NCBI GenBank assembly: GCA_024663395.1
Contig: JANFAH010000010.1
Span: 62,001 to 126,000, forward strand
DNA length: 64,000 bases
Direction of reading: 5' to 3'
DNA from: Pisolithus tinctorius
Taxonomy: Eukaryota > Basidiomycota > Agaricomycetes > Boletales > Pisolithaceae
In this document: positions 43,324-54,839 of the stretch, one piece after another
Numbering within the stretch: position 1 is the first letter of the stretch
How the letters are laid out: the number at the start of each line of letters is the position of its first letter
Notes under the pieces: model-generated
Databases searched by the model: none
Told to the model about the DNA's origin: nothing
The model's input: the letters and a program-made list of their open reading frames with translations, nothing else
Translations under genes and position numbers: made by a program

Positions 43324-44397
43324 ATGTCCTCTACTTGTCACGTCTCTCCATGCGAATCCAACAACCCATCCGGTCTCCAGAAGGCCACCACACCTGAGCT
43401 CCAGATTACCAGTGATGATGAAGAAGCCAACATTTGGGCTAAGATGGCCAAGCACAAGCAGCACAAGGCTGTGAGGGAGGAGGTTACCTGGCTTGAGGCA
43501 GAGAGGCTTGAGAGGGAGCGACTAGAGGCAGAGCAGCATGAGAGGGAGCGGGTGGAGGCCAAATGGTGTGAAAGGGAGTGGTTAGAGGCTGAGAGGAAAG
43601 AGCAGGAGTGGTTGGAGGCTGAACACTGGGAACAGGAGGCCTGGGCACAGCAGAAAGCAGGGGAGCTGCAGGGCAAGGCACAGGACAAGGGTACTGGTGC
43701 TGTGGGCACTGTGTCATGCAAACAGTGTGAAAAGGGGCGGGTGTTGTGCACCTTCAGTTGCGCACAACAGAGTAAGTGCAAGAAGAGGATGTGTGATCAG
43801 TGCACCGAGATGAAGGTCAGGTGCAAGCTGCCTGAGGGGGTAGAGCCTGAGGTTGAGGAGATTGGGGCAAAGTCTGGGAAGAAGCAAGCACCAGAGGACA
43901 CTACATTGCTGAGGGCCAGGGAGAAGAGGAAAGTCATTTGAACTGGGTCTGGGGTGCCCAGTGAGTCGGAAGCCAGCCCCTTGGGAGTGGTAGTGTCCAC
44001 TACTGCCTCCTCCGACCCTTTGGTTGTGGCAGTGACCAAGGGTTTCGAGCTGATCACAGCTGCCATCGACTGTCAGACTGCAGAAATGCGAGCCAGGAGG
44101 GAGACCCAGTGCTGGTTCAACAGCCAGCTAGGTGATTTGCTGTGTGAGTTCCAGTTCATCCTTCGTCCAACCCCCCCAGCGTCCAAGTCCAGTGAAGAGC
44201 TGCACTCAGACATGGCAGCCCTGGAGCTCAAGAGCCTCCAGTCAGATCACGAGGGAGCAGGGGTGGAGTTGGACAAGAGAATCATGTGCTGGCCCGAGGA
44301 TGTGTGCATGAAGGGTCAGTGGTCCAGGTCAGAGAGTGGGGAGGACAAGGAGCTTCAGACGAGCAAGGGGGAGGTGTTCAAGGGAGATTCCGAGTGA
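43324..44397 (+). pseudogene. Antisense Zn2Cys6-like gene of gypsy D
   Basis: The ATG at 43324 lies in CTTCCATCATGTCC, matching the start context of the G2 gene. One uninterrupted frame runs 357 codons to TGA 44395-44397, broken only by TGA 43939-43941 in VI-stop-TGSG (a likely CGA transition). Residues 40-115 form a strongly predicted coiled coil of repeated LEAERLERERLEAEQ-type heptads. The cluster C-x2-C-x6-C-x14-C-x2-C-x6-C is at 43717-43824. The C-terminal half (SDPLVVAVTKGFELITAAID) may be a second helical domain. It lacks the intron seen in gypsy A. It lies between chromodomain and 3' LTR, against the element's direction. Role unknown. Confidence 0.65.
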
Positions 44398-44541
44398 GTG
44401 TGCCAGCCTGAGCTGAATGCTGATGTAAATGTGAATACCATGTATATATATCTGTATTTTTTAATGCATCAACTATCCTGCTATAGTAAGAGAAGGTAAC
44501 TACAAGGAAGGAGGAGAGAAGAGAAAGTGTAGATGGTTGTT
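44398..44541. other. Spacer between convergent genes of gypsy D
   Basis: 144 bp, A/T-rich, between the 3' ends of the antisense gene and of pol. ATGTATATATATCTG near 44440 could serve 3'-end formation in either direction. No gene is present. Confidence 0.3.
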
Positions 44542-46245
44542 TCAGCTAGAGGTTGGTCCTGGTTTACTGGGATAATTGGTGTGGAAAGCTGCGAGTAGGT
44601 CCTCAGCATTGCCCAGCTTGGTGGCTGGCAGCCAGGACATTTCCTCATCAGTGCCCTCATAGCTGGCCCAGCGCACCAAGTACTGTAGTTTGCACTTTCA
44701 TCATCGGTCTACCTTTGAGTCAAGGATCTCAGCAATCTCGTATTCTGGTTTGCTGTCCACCTCAACCGGTGGTGGTGGTGGCTGTGTTTGGTTTGGGATG
44801 ACATTTGGGTGTGCTGGTTCTAGTTGTGACATGTAGAACACTAGGTGTACTGCATGCATGGAGTCTGGGAGACAGAGGGTGAATGAGTGGGTGCCAGGCT
44901 GGGCTATCACTGAGTAGGGGCCTAGGTTCTTGTCTGTGAGTTTCTGTGATGGTCTTGTGGTCTGGAAGTACTTGGCTTTGACATAGACCTGGTCGCTGAG
45001 GTTGATCTTGGGTGCTGGTAGCCTTTTTGCATCTGCCAGACCTTGGTATCTGGCTTGGGCTAGTGCCATCTCTTCTCATAGGAACTGGTGTAGTTCATCT
45101 AGGTCCATGGCATAGTCCCTAGCCCGTGCCAAGGATAAGTCCCTTTTGGGGAAGACTGAGAGGTTAGGGTGGTAACCCTTGTTGGTGAAGAAAGGGGAGA
45201 CACCAGTGGTAGCACTCGGGGCATTGTTGTAGGCAAACTTGGCCAACAGGAGTAACTTGGCCCAGTTGTCCTGCTGGTAGTTGCAATATACCTGGAGGTA
45301 CTGTTCCAAGGTCTGGTTTGCTCATTCAGTCTGGCCATCTCCTTCCAGGTGGTACCCAGAAGTGAAGTGTAGGTGCATATCCAGTGCCTTACCCAAGGAC
45401 TGGAAGAAGTGCGAGACAAATTCAGAGCCTTGGTCAGAGGTCACATGTGCCAGAACACTGTGTTTCAAGAAGACATGGAGTAGGAAGAGTTGAGCAAGCT
45501 CAGGGGAGGTGATAGTGTCATAGGTGGGTATGAATATAGCCTGCTTGGACAGTCGGTTCATGACCACCAGGATAGTGGTGTGACCACTGGATGCTGGTAG
45601 GTGCTCAATGAAATCCATAGAGATGGAGTTCCATGGCTTTTCCAGTATTGGCAATTGTTTCAGGGTGCTGTATGGTCAGTGTCTGGGTGTTTTGGCTCTC
45701 ACACATGTAGTGCAGGACCTCACATATTCTTTGATGAAGGTGTGAATGCCAGGCCAGGTGTACTCTCGCCTGATTAGTTCCAATGTTTGATTCTGGCTGA
45801 AGTGTCCTGACAGCAGGTGATCATGCTTATACTGAAGGACCTTGAGCTGAAGGTCATTGGCATCTGGTACATAGATCTGGTTATCAAGGTGTAGCAGACT
45901 GGTGGTGTTGACTGACCACCGAGGGTTGGAGGTGTCTGTGAGTCAGTGTTGGGATAGTGGGTCCAAGGGTAGTGTGGCAAGTATTTCGTTGTGGAGTTGC
46001 TCTACATCCATTAGAAGGCTGGCACATAGTATGGGTACTCCAAGCATGTGGCACAGAGAGCCGAGACCAACTGTTCTTGCATGAACACCAGTCAGAGGTT
46101 GTGGGGGTTTGCCTGGGCATAGCCCCTATCCCCCTCTTTGGGGTAGATGTCCCATCGTCTAGTGAGAGTGTTGGGCTTGGCACCAAGCTTACCCAGGCAG
46201 AAATGGATGATGAGGTTGAACTGTGACAGGTACTTGGACCACCGG
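44542..46245 (-). pseudogene. Gypsy D RNase H end, integrase and chromodomain
   Basis: It starts with the RNase H tail (QFNLIIHFCLGKLGAKPNTLTRRWD), where the Arg codon CGA at 46157-46155 is intact while gypsy A has TGA at the same place. The integrase core has NSISMDFIEHLP (Asp), VTSDQGSEFVSHF (Asp) and GQTE (Glu, 35 residues later), so all three catalytic residues remain. A GPY/F module (PYSVIAQPGTHSFTL) and a chromodomain (EIAEILDSKVD...LQYLVRWASYEGTDEEMSWLPATKL) follow, ending at TGA 44544. Internal stops (for example after GQTE) silence it. Confidence 0.85.
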
Positions 46246-48597
46246 TGTAAGGAATCCACACTCCCTGGACATGTAAGCCCCTATCATTAACTGTTCCATG
46301 ACTACTGTTACATCTGCTCCCCTCTCACATCCACCACCATTCATGTGCTGTCTTCCCACTGTGAGTCAAAGTGTGGAAAGGTGGTGAAAACCAACCAAAA
46401 CCAACACAAAAGACAAATGTAAAGCGAGTGGTGGTGTGCCTCCATGGAACCTGGAGTGCAGAAACCTAAGAGGGGGAAACTTCAATGGGAGGGTGCTCCT
46501 AGCACAAGTCAACGATGAGTTACACAGGAGTAGACAAGCAGGTGATGATTGAATGGGGGATGCTGAATGGAGTGAAGGTGTCCAGCTGAAAGGACTTCTG
46601 GAATGATGGACTTTGATACAACATGCTCCTGGCGCAAGTCATTGACGAGCTATGCAGGAGTGGATGGATGACTAAGCAGGACTTGCTGACTAAGTGGGGA
46701 TAAAGCTTCAGATGAATGATGGAGGTAGATAGACCCCTTTGTAGAGCCTCAACTACCAATGATATGAATGATGACAGATAGACTCTTCTGAATGAGCCTC
46801 AACTGTTGACAATGAGATAGGCACTGAACTGACTGCTGAGTGACTTCTGGACTGCTTCTGAATTGATTCTTGGGTAGCTAAGTACATGGGGGTTTATATA
46901 CTGTGGGGGGAGCACAGCTTGTGACAAACAAGGCACAAACACTTGGTAAGTAATGAGTAAGGACTGAGTAATCATGATGAGTAAGCAAGAAATGAAAAGT
47001 AAGCAAGCAAAGAAGATTGGTAAGTATTGGCAATGAATGAGTCAAGGATAGTCAAAATATCACAGAATGAGTCAAATAGAGTCAGAAACTGAGTAAGTGC
47101 ACTGATATCACATTAGGGGGTGGCGATGCAAGTCAGATCTCGGTGGAGACATCTCTAGATCCAAAGATAGCATGACAGATGGACAGTGTTTCCAGATAGG
47201 GAAGTATTAATTCCAGAATTGAAGGGCATGAGTCAGGTGTCAAAGGGGGCTAGGGCGTTGGGGGTCTGTGGGGCAATGGGAGGCATACACAATTGCATCT
47301 CCCACCCTTTCATCCTCTCAGCAAAGTTAACAAAAACTTCATGGGTGGGGCTCTGATGGAGGAGGAGGAGAAGGGGGGATGTCTTCTGCTGGATCTTGCA
47401 GTAAGAAGGCAAGATGCATGTCATACTCATCATGAATGCGATCAGGGAGGCTGGAGGACAGTAGATTATACTGCAGCTGTTGCAATGCGGGAAGAATGAC
47501 AGATGAGACTGGAATAAAGATGGTGCAGGGAGCAGGGAGGAACGATCCATATGCTTCATCAACCGGGGAGACTGAAATGACCACATAAGACCTTTCTAAC
47601 TGAGTGACAGACCTGAGGCGACCAAAGAATGTCCTTCTGGAAGTCATACTGACAAGGAGAACATGCTGACCAAGCTGCATGGGATGAGATGGGGCTAACG
47701 ACGGGATGAACCAGGGGGCTTCAGGACGGAAGCTGGTGGGAACACCTGGCAGATATACATAGCCATTGTCTCTGGCAAATGAGACAAGTGAGATGATCAA
47801 TGAAGAGGTGGCCATGATTGATGGACTTAGCAAAATGAGTGTCTGATGGATGGAGTGCTGTAGAAACATGTAGGGTGTGAGGATCCTCTCCAAATTTGGA
47901 AGGAAGAATCGTGGGGCTGAGCACTTTAAGCGAGTGTGGGAATGGAGTCGATATCTTTGGAAATGGTGGAGATACGATGAAAACCAGAATGCTGTACATG
48001 GGCACTAAAAACCTTTAACATGCGCTTAACTTGCTTCCTCTTTTCTCTTTAGCACTGATGACTCGTTCTTGTGCGAAGGATGACTGTTAACATCTGACAG
48101 TCTTTCTACACATGAGGCCTTTAGTCTTCATCTGCATGCTTGGGCATTGTGCCCAACTCATCAATGAGTTAGGCAGAGTCAGCTGTAACCATGTCCACAA
48201 CACCTTTGGTGTGTGACACTGCCTACCTTGCTGCCTTCCCACGCCCTCACTCCCTCTCATGCAAGGCTATACCCATGGCCACTTCCCCTTCCTTCAGACC
48301 CTTTCTTTTAACACGGTCACTGTTCCCTTTTTGTTGGTAGTATACCCTTGGCCTCTGTTCCAGCCCATCCTGTCTTGTGTGTATGCACTGTTGCATGGTT
48401 TTCCCTTACTGTACCTTGTCTTACTTAGGTTCCAGGTTTGCCTGGACTATAAAGCCCTGTACTTAGGTACAGAATGATACCTTTTGGCACCCAGAAGGTC
48501 ACCATGAGTTTCTTTTCCACTTTGTCTACACCACACATCTCGCATTCCACCATGCACAAACTATGTATACTGCTTGCACCACTTGCATCACCAGTAC
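46246..48597 (+). repeat. G2-family LTR, truncated, split by a T repeat
   Basis: It starts TGTAAGGAATCC at 46246 with flank CCGG (46242-46245), the same flank type as the full G2 element. The sequence follows the G2 LTR to 46359, is interrupted by T, and resumes at 48219 to CCAGTACTA (48597-48599), where the foldback element begins. About 190 bp of LTR end are missing. Confidence 0.75.
46360..48218 (-). mobile_element. T repeat copy 4 (1.86 kb)
   Basis: Complete copy, minus strand TGTCACACACC (48218) to GACTCACA (46360). The flanks CCAC (46356-46359) and CTGC (48219-48222) fit one original CCGC altered on opposite strands at the CpG. TATATAAACCCCC-type promoter at about 46888-46902 (minus). 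The longest frame is 184 codons (47893-47339, minus) with RDNGYVYLPGVPTSF and RSYVVISVSPVDEAYGSF, shared with other copies. A second frame on the same strand, 47400-47233 (EVFVNFAERMKGWEM), is also conserved, so a frameshifted protein is possible. No known domain is recognised. Confidence 0.7.
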
Positions 48598-50290
48598 TAC
48601 AGTGAGGGACAGAAGCATTGCAATGTTTGTGAGGTGTGACTTGTTGCTGATGTAGCTCAGGCTATTCTGCACAGATAATCATGATACCTATACCATTGGA
48701 AAGGGGTGACTGTAAGCTTTCCAGAGCACTAAGGTTCAGTCCAAAAAGAGCAATACATGCCAAGATACACCCTATTCTTTCTGAAAAGTGCATTGCAATG
48801 CTTTTGTCCCTGACTGGTGAAATAGTGAAAAGTGACCTTTTGATGGGATTAAGGGCATGAAGGATGGGAAAATATGATTAAATAATATACCACATGATCA
48901 TCCAGATGATTTGTCAGCATGTAAACAATGACAAACATTGGACTTGTACCATTAACCCTCCCTCTGTTACCACAACTCATGAAATCATCTCTCTAGCTCA
49001 CATGGTCATTTTCTCAAGGAATTCTTATCAAATACTGGTGGCCACCACAGTGCCATCAGTATAACATGCTCTCAGAATCATCAGTCCCTTAAAAAACCTG
49101 CTGTCAGTCATTCCCTGGACTGTTTCCCCCCCCATGCCTGATGTGTTCTGGGACTAATCAGTACTTGGAAGGCTGAAAATGTTATGGAGGTGAATCTGGC
49201 ACTTCAGAATATGATGGACAAACTATCCCCCTCTCAACCAATGCATTTCTGGCACAGGAACACTGGTGTGGAAGTTGGGGTGAGAGAAAACTGCCTTGTG
49301 CCCTGAAGCACCATAAGAGGGTTCACTAGATCTTGCTCTGATCTGAACTGTAGATGACTGGGGAAGGATTATTTGGTATGTGACCAAAGGCAATATTCAG
49401 GGCCAGATGGAAGCACAGGATTCTGCTCCATGGCAGTTCAGCAGCATATCCTTCTGATGACACTCAGGGGTAAAGAGGATTTTGTCTTGGCCTAATGTCC
49501 ATACCACTGTCCCTGTGCCAGAAATGCATTGGTTGAGAGGGGGCTAGTTTGTCCATCATGTTCTGAAGTGCCAGATTGACCTCCATAACATTTTCAGCCT
49601 TCCAAGTACTGATTAGTCCCAGAACACATCAGGCATGGGGGGGAAAACAGTCCAGGGAATGACTGACAGCAGGTTTTTTAAGGGACTGATGGTTCTGAGA
49701 GCATGTTATACTGATGGCACTGTGGTGGTCACCAGTATTTGATAAGAATTCCCTGAGAAAATGACCATGTGAGCCAGAGAGATGATTTCATGAGTTGTGG
49801 TAAAAGAGGGAGGGTTAATGGTACAAGTCCAATGTTTCTCATTGATTACATGCTGACAAATCATCTGGAAGATCATGTGGTTTATTATGTAATCATATTT
49901 TCCCATCCTTCATGCCTTCAATCCCATCAAAAGGTCACTTTTCACTATTTCACCAGTCAGGGACAAAAGCATTGCAATGCAATTGAACCGAAAGATCTAC
50001 TGCTTGAGTGATGACAAAACTTGACGACCCATCAAAGAGCCAGAGTTGGATAGGGGACACGGGATAAGGGGCAAAAGAGTGTTGATTAACAAAGTCTTTA
50101 TCTATGAAACTATGTGTGGAACCAGAGTCCACTAGTGTACGAAACTGGGGTAAATCGTGACTGACAATAGAGACATGGGGGGTTAACGAGTTTGGATTAG
50201 AAAGAGCGGACGTGTTGAGGCGAGCCTCCGTGGGTGCACAGCTGGAGTCAACACAGCTCTCAGTCTGTGTGGAGTCCTGAGAGCTGCTAC

Positions 50291-51680
50291 CTATTTTTTT
50301 GCCTTGGGGGCAGAGCCTGAGGTTGAGGCCAGTGCTGCCTCAGAGGTGGCCACAGCGCAAGCCTTGGCTTTCCCAGCTTTCTTGGGGCACTTATCTGCAA
50401 AATGTCTGGTGCCCCCACAGAACATGCAAAGGTTATTGTCTCTATGGTGTTTGCGCTCCTCCAGTGTCAACTTGCCATCCTTGCCCAGTTTGTTTGAGTC
50501 TGGCTTGGGTGTGTTAGAGCTGGTCTGACTAGTCAAGGTGGGTTTGGACTGAGTTTGGTTATCGGAGTTGCTATTTCTGGAGTTATTGCTGGTCTTGGAC
50601 TTCTCTTGACCGGGCTTAGACTGATTGTTGTGGCTGGGGTTGGAAGTAGACTTGTTACCAGAGGACGACCCCTGGTGTTTACTAGACTGCTGAACCTCCT
50701 CTTTGCGCTCCCAGTAATGTGTGTCAATCTCCTGGGCTAGGTGGCGAAGCTCGTGAAGGGTTCTTGGTTTGCTGATCCAGCAGACCTTGTCTTTGATATG
50801 GTCAGGGAGACTGGTGTAGAAGAAGTGGTGCAGAGCGCCATCACCGTATCCCTGGACTTGTGAGGCAAGCTGGTTGAATTTGACCATGTACTTATTGACC
50901 CGGTGATTATCTTTCATTTGGAGGTGGTCTAGCTGGCTTTCAGCATCAGCCACCGGGTCGTGAGGTCCGAAAGTAGTTTGAAGTTCTATGATGAACTCCT
51001 TCCAGGAGTCCATCCAGTAGGGCTGGTCCTCCGGGTCTTCAGTCCCAAGTAGGTCCAGTTCAAACCACTCGAGAGCCATCCCTTTCAGGAATGACTGCGC
51101 AAAAGTGACCTCGGCTTGATCACTTTGAAAGGCCCGGGGCCGGTCCCGGAAGTTAAGTTTGCACTGGATAAGAAATGTGTGCAGCTTCTTTGGGTCTGTC
51201 CCATCGAAGGTGTCTGGTTCACACAACTTGGTTCTAGAGGATGACTCAGAGCTGGTGTGAGCATTACGTGCAAGGAGCTCAATGGCTTTGGCAAGGTTAT
51301 CAAGCACAGTTACACCAGGCTCGACATCATCCTCTGGGAGGGGTTCTTCATCGTCATTATCCAGGTCATCTCCTGGCCCGTCATCGCCAGGACCATCATC
51401 ACCGGGGTGATTGAAGTCATCTGGTTTGTCCAGGTCTGGTTCATCATCTGGATCGTTAGTGGGTGCGAGAGGTCAATTAGGGATGGGGGTAGTGGATTTA
51501 CAGGCTGAGAAGCTCCTGAAGTTGTTGACTTCACTGGGTGACCTTCTGGCTGTCCCTAAGGACACCAGGGCAGCGGTGCGGCGCAAGTCGACTGCTGAAG
51601 TGGAATCTGGGTTGGTGGTAGCACATGCCCATGCTGCTTGGGTTCTGGTTTGGGTAGGCATGCCAAGGATTGAGCAGAAG
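50291..51680 (-). pseudogene. Gypsy C gag
   Basis: An N-terminal part (about 51680-51310, frame-shifted, Asp/Asn/Pro-rich) is followed by an uninterrupted 338-codon frame (51307-50291). It includes ELLARNAHTSSESSS, EPDTFDGTDPKKL, KGMALEWFELDLLG, LDHLQMKDNHRVNKYMVKFN, a Ser/Asn-rich linker and the zinc knuckle CMFCGGTRHFADKC near 50415. It is the best preserved gag of its family here. The gag of gypsy A and the fragment at 26.5 kb share the same plan. Confidence 0.8.
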
Positions 51681-51714
51681 GGTGTTGACCCACACAAGTG
51701 TGAGTCTGAAATAC

Positions 51715-52288
51715 TGTTAAGTCCGGGTCTTCACCAGTCCAAGGCCGGTCCAGAGTCTGGTCAGGGGTCAGAGGGTAATACGAGATACTAAGGGTTTTGG
51801 ACTATTGGACTTAGCAACTGGGGGTGCAGCACTATTCCCTTGTGTGGGCCATAGTCTGGTCAAGAGGCAGAAGATAGAGGACAAGAGAGACTGGGTTAAG
51901 ACGAGAACTAGTTTGATTTCAGACTGAGGCTAAACAGAATATCCTACGGCTTAAATACTAGAAGTAACCTAAGTGTAACGTAGCACCGGAGACTGGTCTG
52001 TGCTGGTACAGTGATGATTGGTAAGTAGTGTTACAAAGAATCTTATCAAGCATGGACTATGAACAAGGGATTACCAGGAACCGGGGCAGGACATGTGGCT
52101 GGGCTGGGTGTTACACCAGCCTGGTACTAACTGAGGGGACAACTCGACTGGGCACTGCCTTGCAGTGCCACACAAGCTAACATGTTTCTGGGTCGAAGGG
52201 TTAAGGCTGGGACTGGGGAAAGGGTTGGATGGGACCAGTCGAGACCAGTGTAGAGCCAGTCTAGGGTGGTCTGGACACGGTTATGACA
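51715..52288 (-). repeat. Gypsy C 5' LTR
   Basis: 574-bp LTR. On the minus strand a TATTTAAG box (about 51955) precedes AGTCTGAAAT (51925-51916), which is the complement of the PBS ATTTCAGACT at 51712-51703 next to the LTR end. Confidence 0.8.
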
Positions 52289-52491
52289 TGTTGCAATGCA
52301 ATTTTCAGAAAGAATAGGGTGTCTCTCAGCATGTATCACTTTGTTTGGACTGAACCTTAGTGCTTGGGAAAGCTTACAGTCACCCCTTTCCAATGGTATA
52401 GGTATCATGATTATCTGTGCAGAATAGCCTGAGCTACATCAGCAACAAGTCACACCTCACAAACATTGCAACACTTTTGTCCCTCACTGTA

Positions 52492-54060
52492 TAAAACAGT
52501 GTGTAGAGCTGGAGTCGATGAGTACTGGGAACACTGGCTTGTTGTAGGATGCTAGAGAAATGGTAGGCATAAGACTATTCAGGTTGCAAAGAGCAGATGT
52601 GTTGAGCTTAACCTCCAAGAGCACACCACTGGAGTCAATGTGGTCCTTGGGGTGTGCAAGGTTCTGAGGACCACCAACTATTTTTTTGCCTTGGTGGAGG
52701 CCTCTGGTGTGGCTTCTGCAGCTGCCACAGCTGCTCTAGCCTTGGCCACCTTCTTGGGGCATTCCTTGGCTACATGACCTTCCCCTCCACAGAACATACA
52801 GAGCTTTAGGTCGGAGTGTTGCTTTTGCTTGGCAGCCATTAACTTCCCATCCTTGCCAAGTTTGTTGCTGGCTGGCTCAGGCTTTGAAGATCTGGCATTG
52901 GTACTGCCAGTCTTTGGTGCAGTGGGGGGCTGGGAGGTGTTGGATGCTGAGGATTTCCCTTTGTCGGTGTTTGAGTCTCTATTGCTGGTCTTTGATGAGT
53001 TCTGGTTACTGGAAGACCAGTTCTGGTGTTGGACCTCCTTGTGTTGTTCCCAGTAGTGAGCATCTATGTCCTGAGCTAGATGGTGAAGGTCTTCAAGGGT
53101 GCAGGGTTTGCCTACCCAGCTTATCTTGTCTTTGATTTGGTCAGGAAGACTGGCATAGAAGAAATGGCAAAGAGCCCCATCACCATAACCCTGGACCTGG
53201 GTAGCTAGCCTGTTGAACTCAACCATGTACTTGTTAATGTGGTGGGTTTCTTTCATGGTTAGGTGATCGAGCTGGTTCTCAGCTTCTGCTGCTGGGTCAT
53301 GGGGGCTGAAGGTCGACTGGAGTTCGATGACAAACTTGTGCCAGCTATCCATCCACAGGGGTTGGTACTCGGGTTCACCAGTGAGGAGAAGGTCCAGTTT
53401 GAACCATTCGAGTGCCATTCCCTTGAGGTAGGATTGGGTGAAGGTTACCTTTCAGCAGTCATTGCAGAAGGTTTGGGGTTTGTTCTGGAAAGTCAACTCA
53501 CACTGGATGAGGAACTGTCAGAGCTTCTTTGGGTCAGTGCTGTTGAAGGTGTCTGGCTCCCAGACCTTGGCTGATCCTGAGCTTCCTTCAGTGTCTCTGC
53601 AGGAAGACTGGGTGAGAGACTGTATGGCCCTGGCGAGACTATCTAAGACCCTCATGGTTTGCAGGTCAGTTTCCTCATTTTCACCTTCCTCGGGGTTAGG
53701 CCCAAAAGGATCATTGTTGTTGTCATTGTCATCATCACTGGAGTGATGGTCAGAGTCATCTGGGTTGTTGTCACCATCACCTCTGGGGTTGCCAAAGGGA
53801 GCAGGAGGTCGATGACCGGCTGGTGTTGGTGTACCTCAATTGTTGGAAGCTGGTGTAGTACTGGAACGATGGGCTGAGAATCCTTGGAACTGCTGCATGA
53901 CCGCAGAAGTCTGGCAGTGACTGGCAAGGGAACTGAGGGCTGACTGGCAGCAAGGGTCATCTGAGGTTTCAGGTTGGGTTGGTCTCGAGGCAGAGGCAGA
54001 TTCTAAAGCACAGTCTGCTCGAGCTTGGGTGTGAGTTCTGGTCATGGGTGGTGAGTGACT
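52492..54060 (-). pseudogene. Gypsy D gag and start of protease
   Basis: N-terminal frame 54045-53836 (MTRTHTQARADCALESASAS), then an Asp/Asn-rich linker in another frame, EPDTFNSTDPKKL near 53550, and an uninterrupted 246-codon frame 53418-52678 (MALEWFKLDLLLTGEPEYQP, MKETHHINKYMVEFN, zinc knuckle CMFCGGEGHVAKEC near 52790, Ala/Lys-rich end). Downstream, 52670-52492 is protease leader ending where the foldback begins. Confidence 0.8.
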
Positions 54061-54085
54061 TGCACAAGTGGTAGTCTGAATATAC

Positions 54086-54554
54086 TGTTAAGTTTGTGAC
54101 TAGGACAGGGGTCAAAGGCTGAAGGCCGAGTGCTGGGTGCAACAACCCTTGGTCTTAGCTCATGTGCTAGACCCTTGCACAAGCCAGATTGAAGTCAGAG
54201 AAAGCCAAGGGGGATCAGGAGTGAAAGCCGAGAGTCAACTCAGGCTTAGGCTGGGAACTTGGGGTGAACTAAGTTGATATTCAGACTGAGGAACTAAGTA
54301 CAACATACATAGAGTATATATACCGAAGACTGGGGTTACTGGTGAAGACTAAATAGCTGTGCAAGGAACTAACTAGAGGTTAAACAAGAAGGCAGGGATT
54401 GGAGAGCTGAAGACAGACACTGCCTTGGCACAAGCAAGGGCAGTACAAAGGCTAACTAGAAAAGTATAGTAAGGAACAGCCTTTGTTTTGGCATTTGGCA
54501 TTGACCTGGCATTCAGAACCTAAGACTGAACCGTGGGCTTCTCAGTATATGACA
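54086..54554 (-). repeat. Gypsy D 5' LTR
   Basis: 469 bp. Minus strand: TATATATAC near 54323-54315, then AGTCTGAATAT at 54287-54277, which is complementary to the PBS ATATTCAGACT at 54083-54073. Confidence 0.85.
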
Positions 54555-54839
54555 GAAGGACTCCAAGGCTGGTCCCAAGGTCACCTCCAAGGTCGACAAA
54601 GGGAAGAAGTGGAAGGCTGACGATGGGACACCTGAGCCCAGGCCAAGCAGAGGAAATGGGTGAAATTGAAACTGATCGAGGTATTGGAAATTGACAAGCC
54701 CAAAGCTGGTGGGAGCAGGGTGAGGAAGGCCAGCACAGGGGGACCCTCAGGCTTAGAGGACAAGCTCAAGTGGTGTAGGGAGCCATATACTCCCTGAGGC
54801 TGGAACAGGAATCTGTCACTAAATTCTGCAGGCCTCTAC

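Larger units (their letters stand above)
49985..52288 (-). mobile_element. Gypsy C: 5' part of a chromovirus inside the foldback arm
   Basis: 5' LTR 52288-51715 (TGTCATAACCGTGTCC to GACTTAACA), PBS, gag and the start of the protease (LVDSGSTHSFID near 50125). It stops at 49985 against foldback sequence; RT, integrase and 3' LTR are absent. Confidence 0.8.
48600..52489. mobile_element. Long-arm foldback element with TA-flanked ends
   Basis: Left arm 48600-49257; right arm 49513-49984 continued at 52289-52489 after a gypsy insertion; spacer 49258-49512 without gene. Arms are about 660 bp. The outermost ends read CAGTGAGGGACARAAG. A second inverted motif CAGTCAGGGACAAAAGC lies about 220 bp inward (48800-48822 and 49954-49976). 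TA flanks both ends (48598-48599 and 52490-52491), as in Tc1/mariner derivatives. The left neighbour is a G2 LTR while the right neighbour is gypsy D protease, so this copy is probably a recombinant. Confidence 0.75.
42700..54554 (-). mobile_element. Gypsy D: chromovirus nested in gypsy A
   Basis: LTRs are at 54554-54086 (5') and 43183-42700 (3'), starting TGTCATATACTG/TGTCATATACC and ending CTTAACA, with a perfect 5-bp duplication GAAGG (42695-42699 and 54555-54559). Joining the flanks restores the frame of the gypsy A antisense gene. It contains gag (54060-52492), part of the protease, then a foldback element and a G2-type LTR that replace the RT region, then RNase H end to chromodomain (46245-44542), an antisense gene (43324-44397) and the PPT (TAAGGGGGGGATAC). 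Confidence 0.9.
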
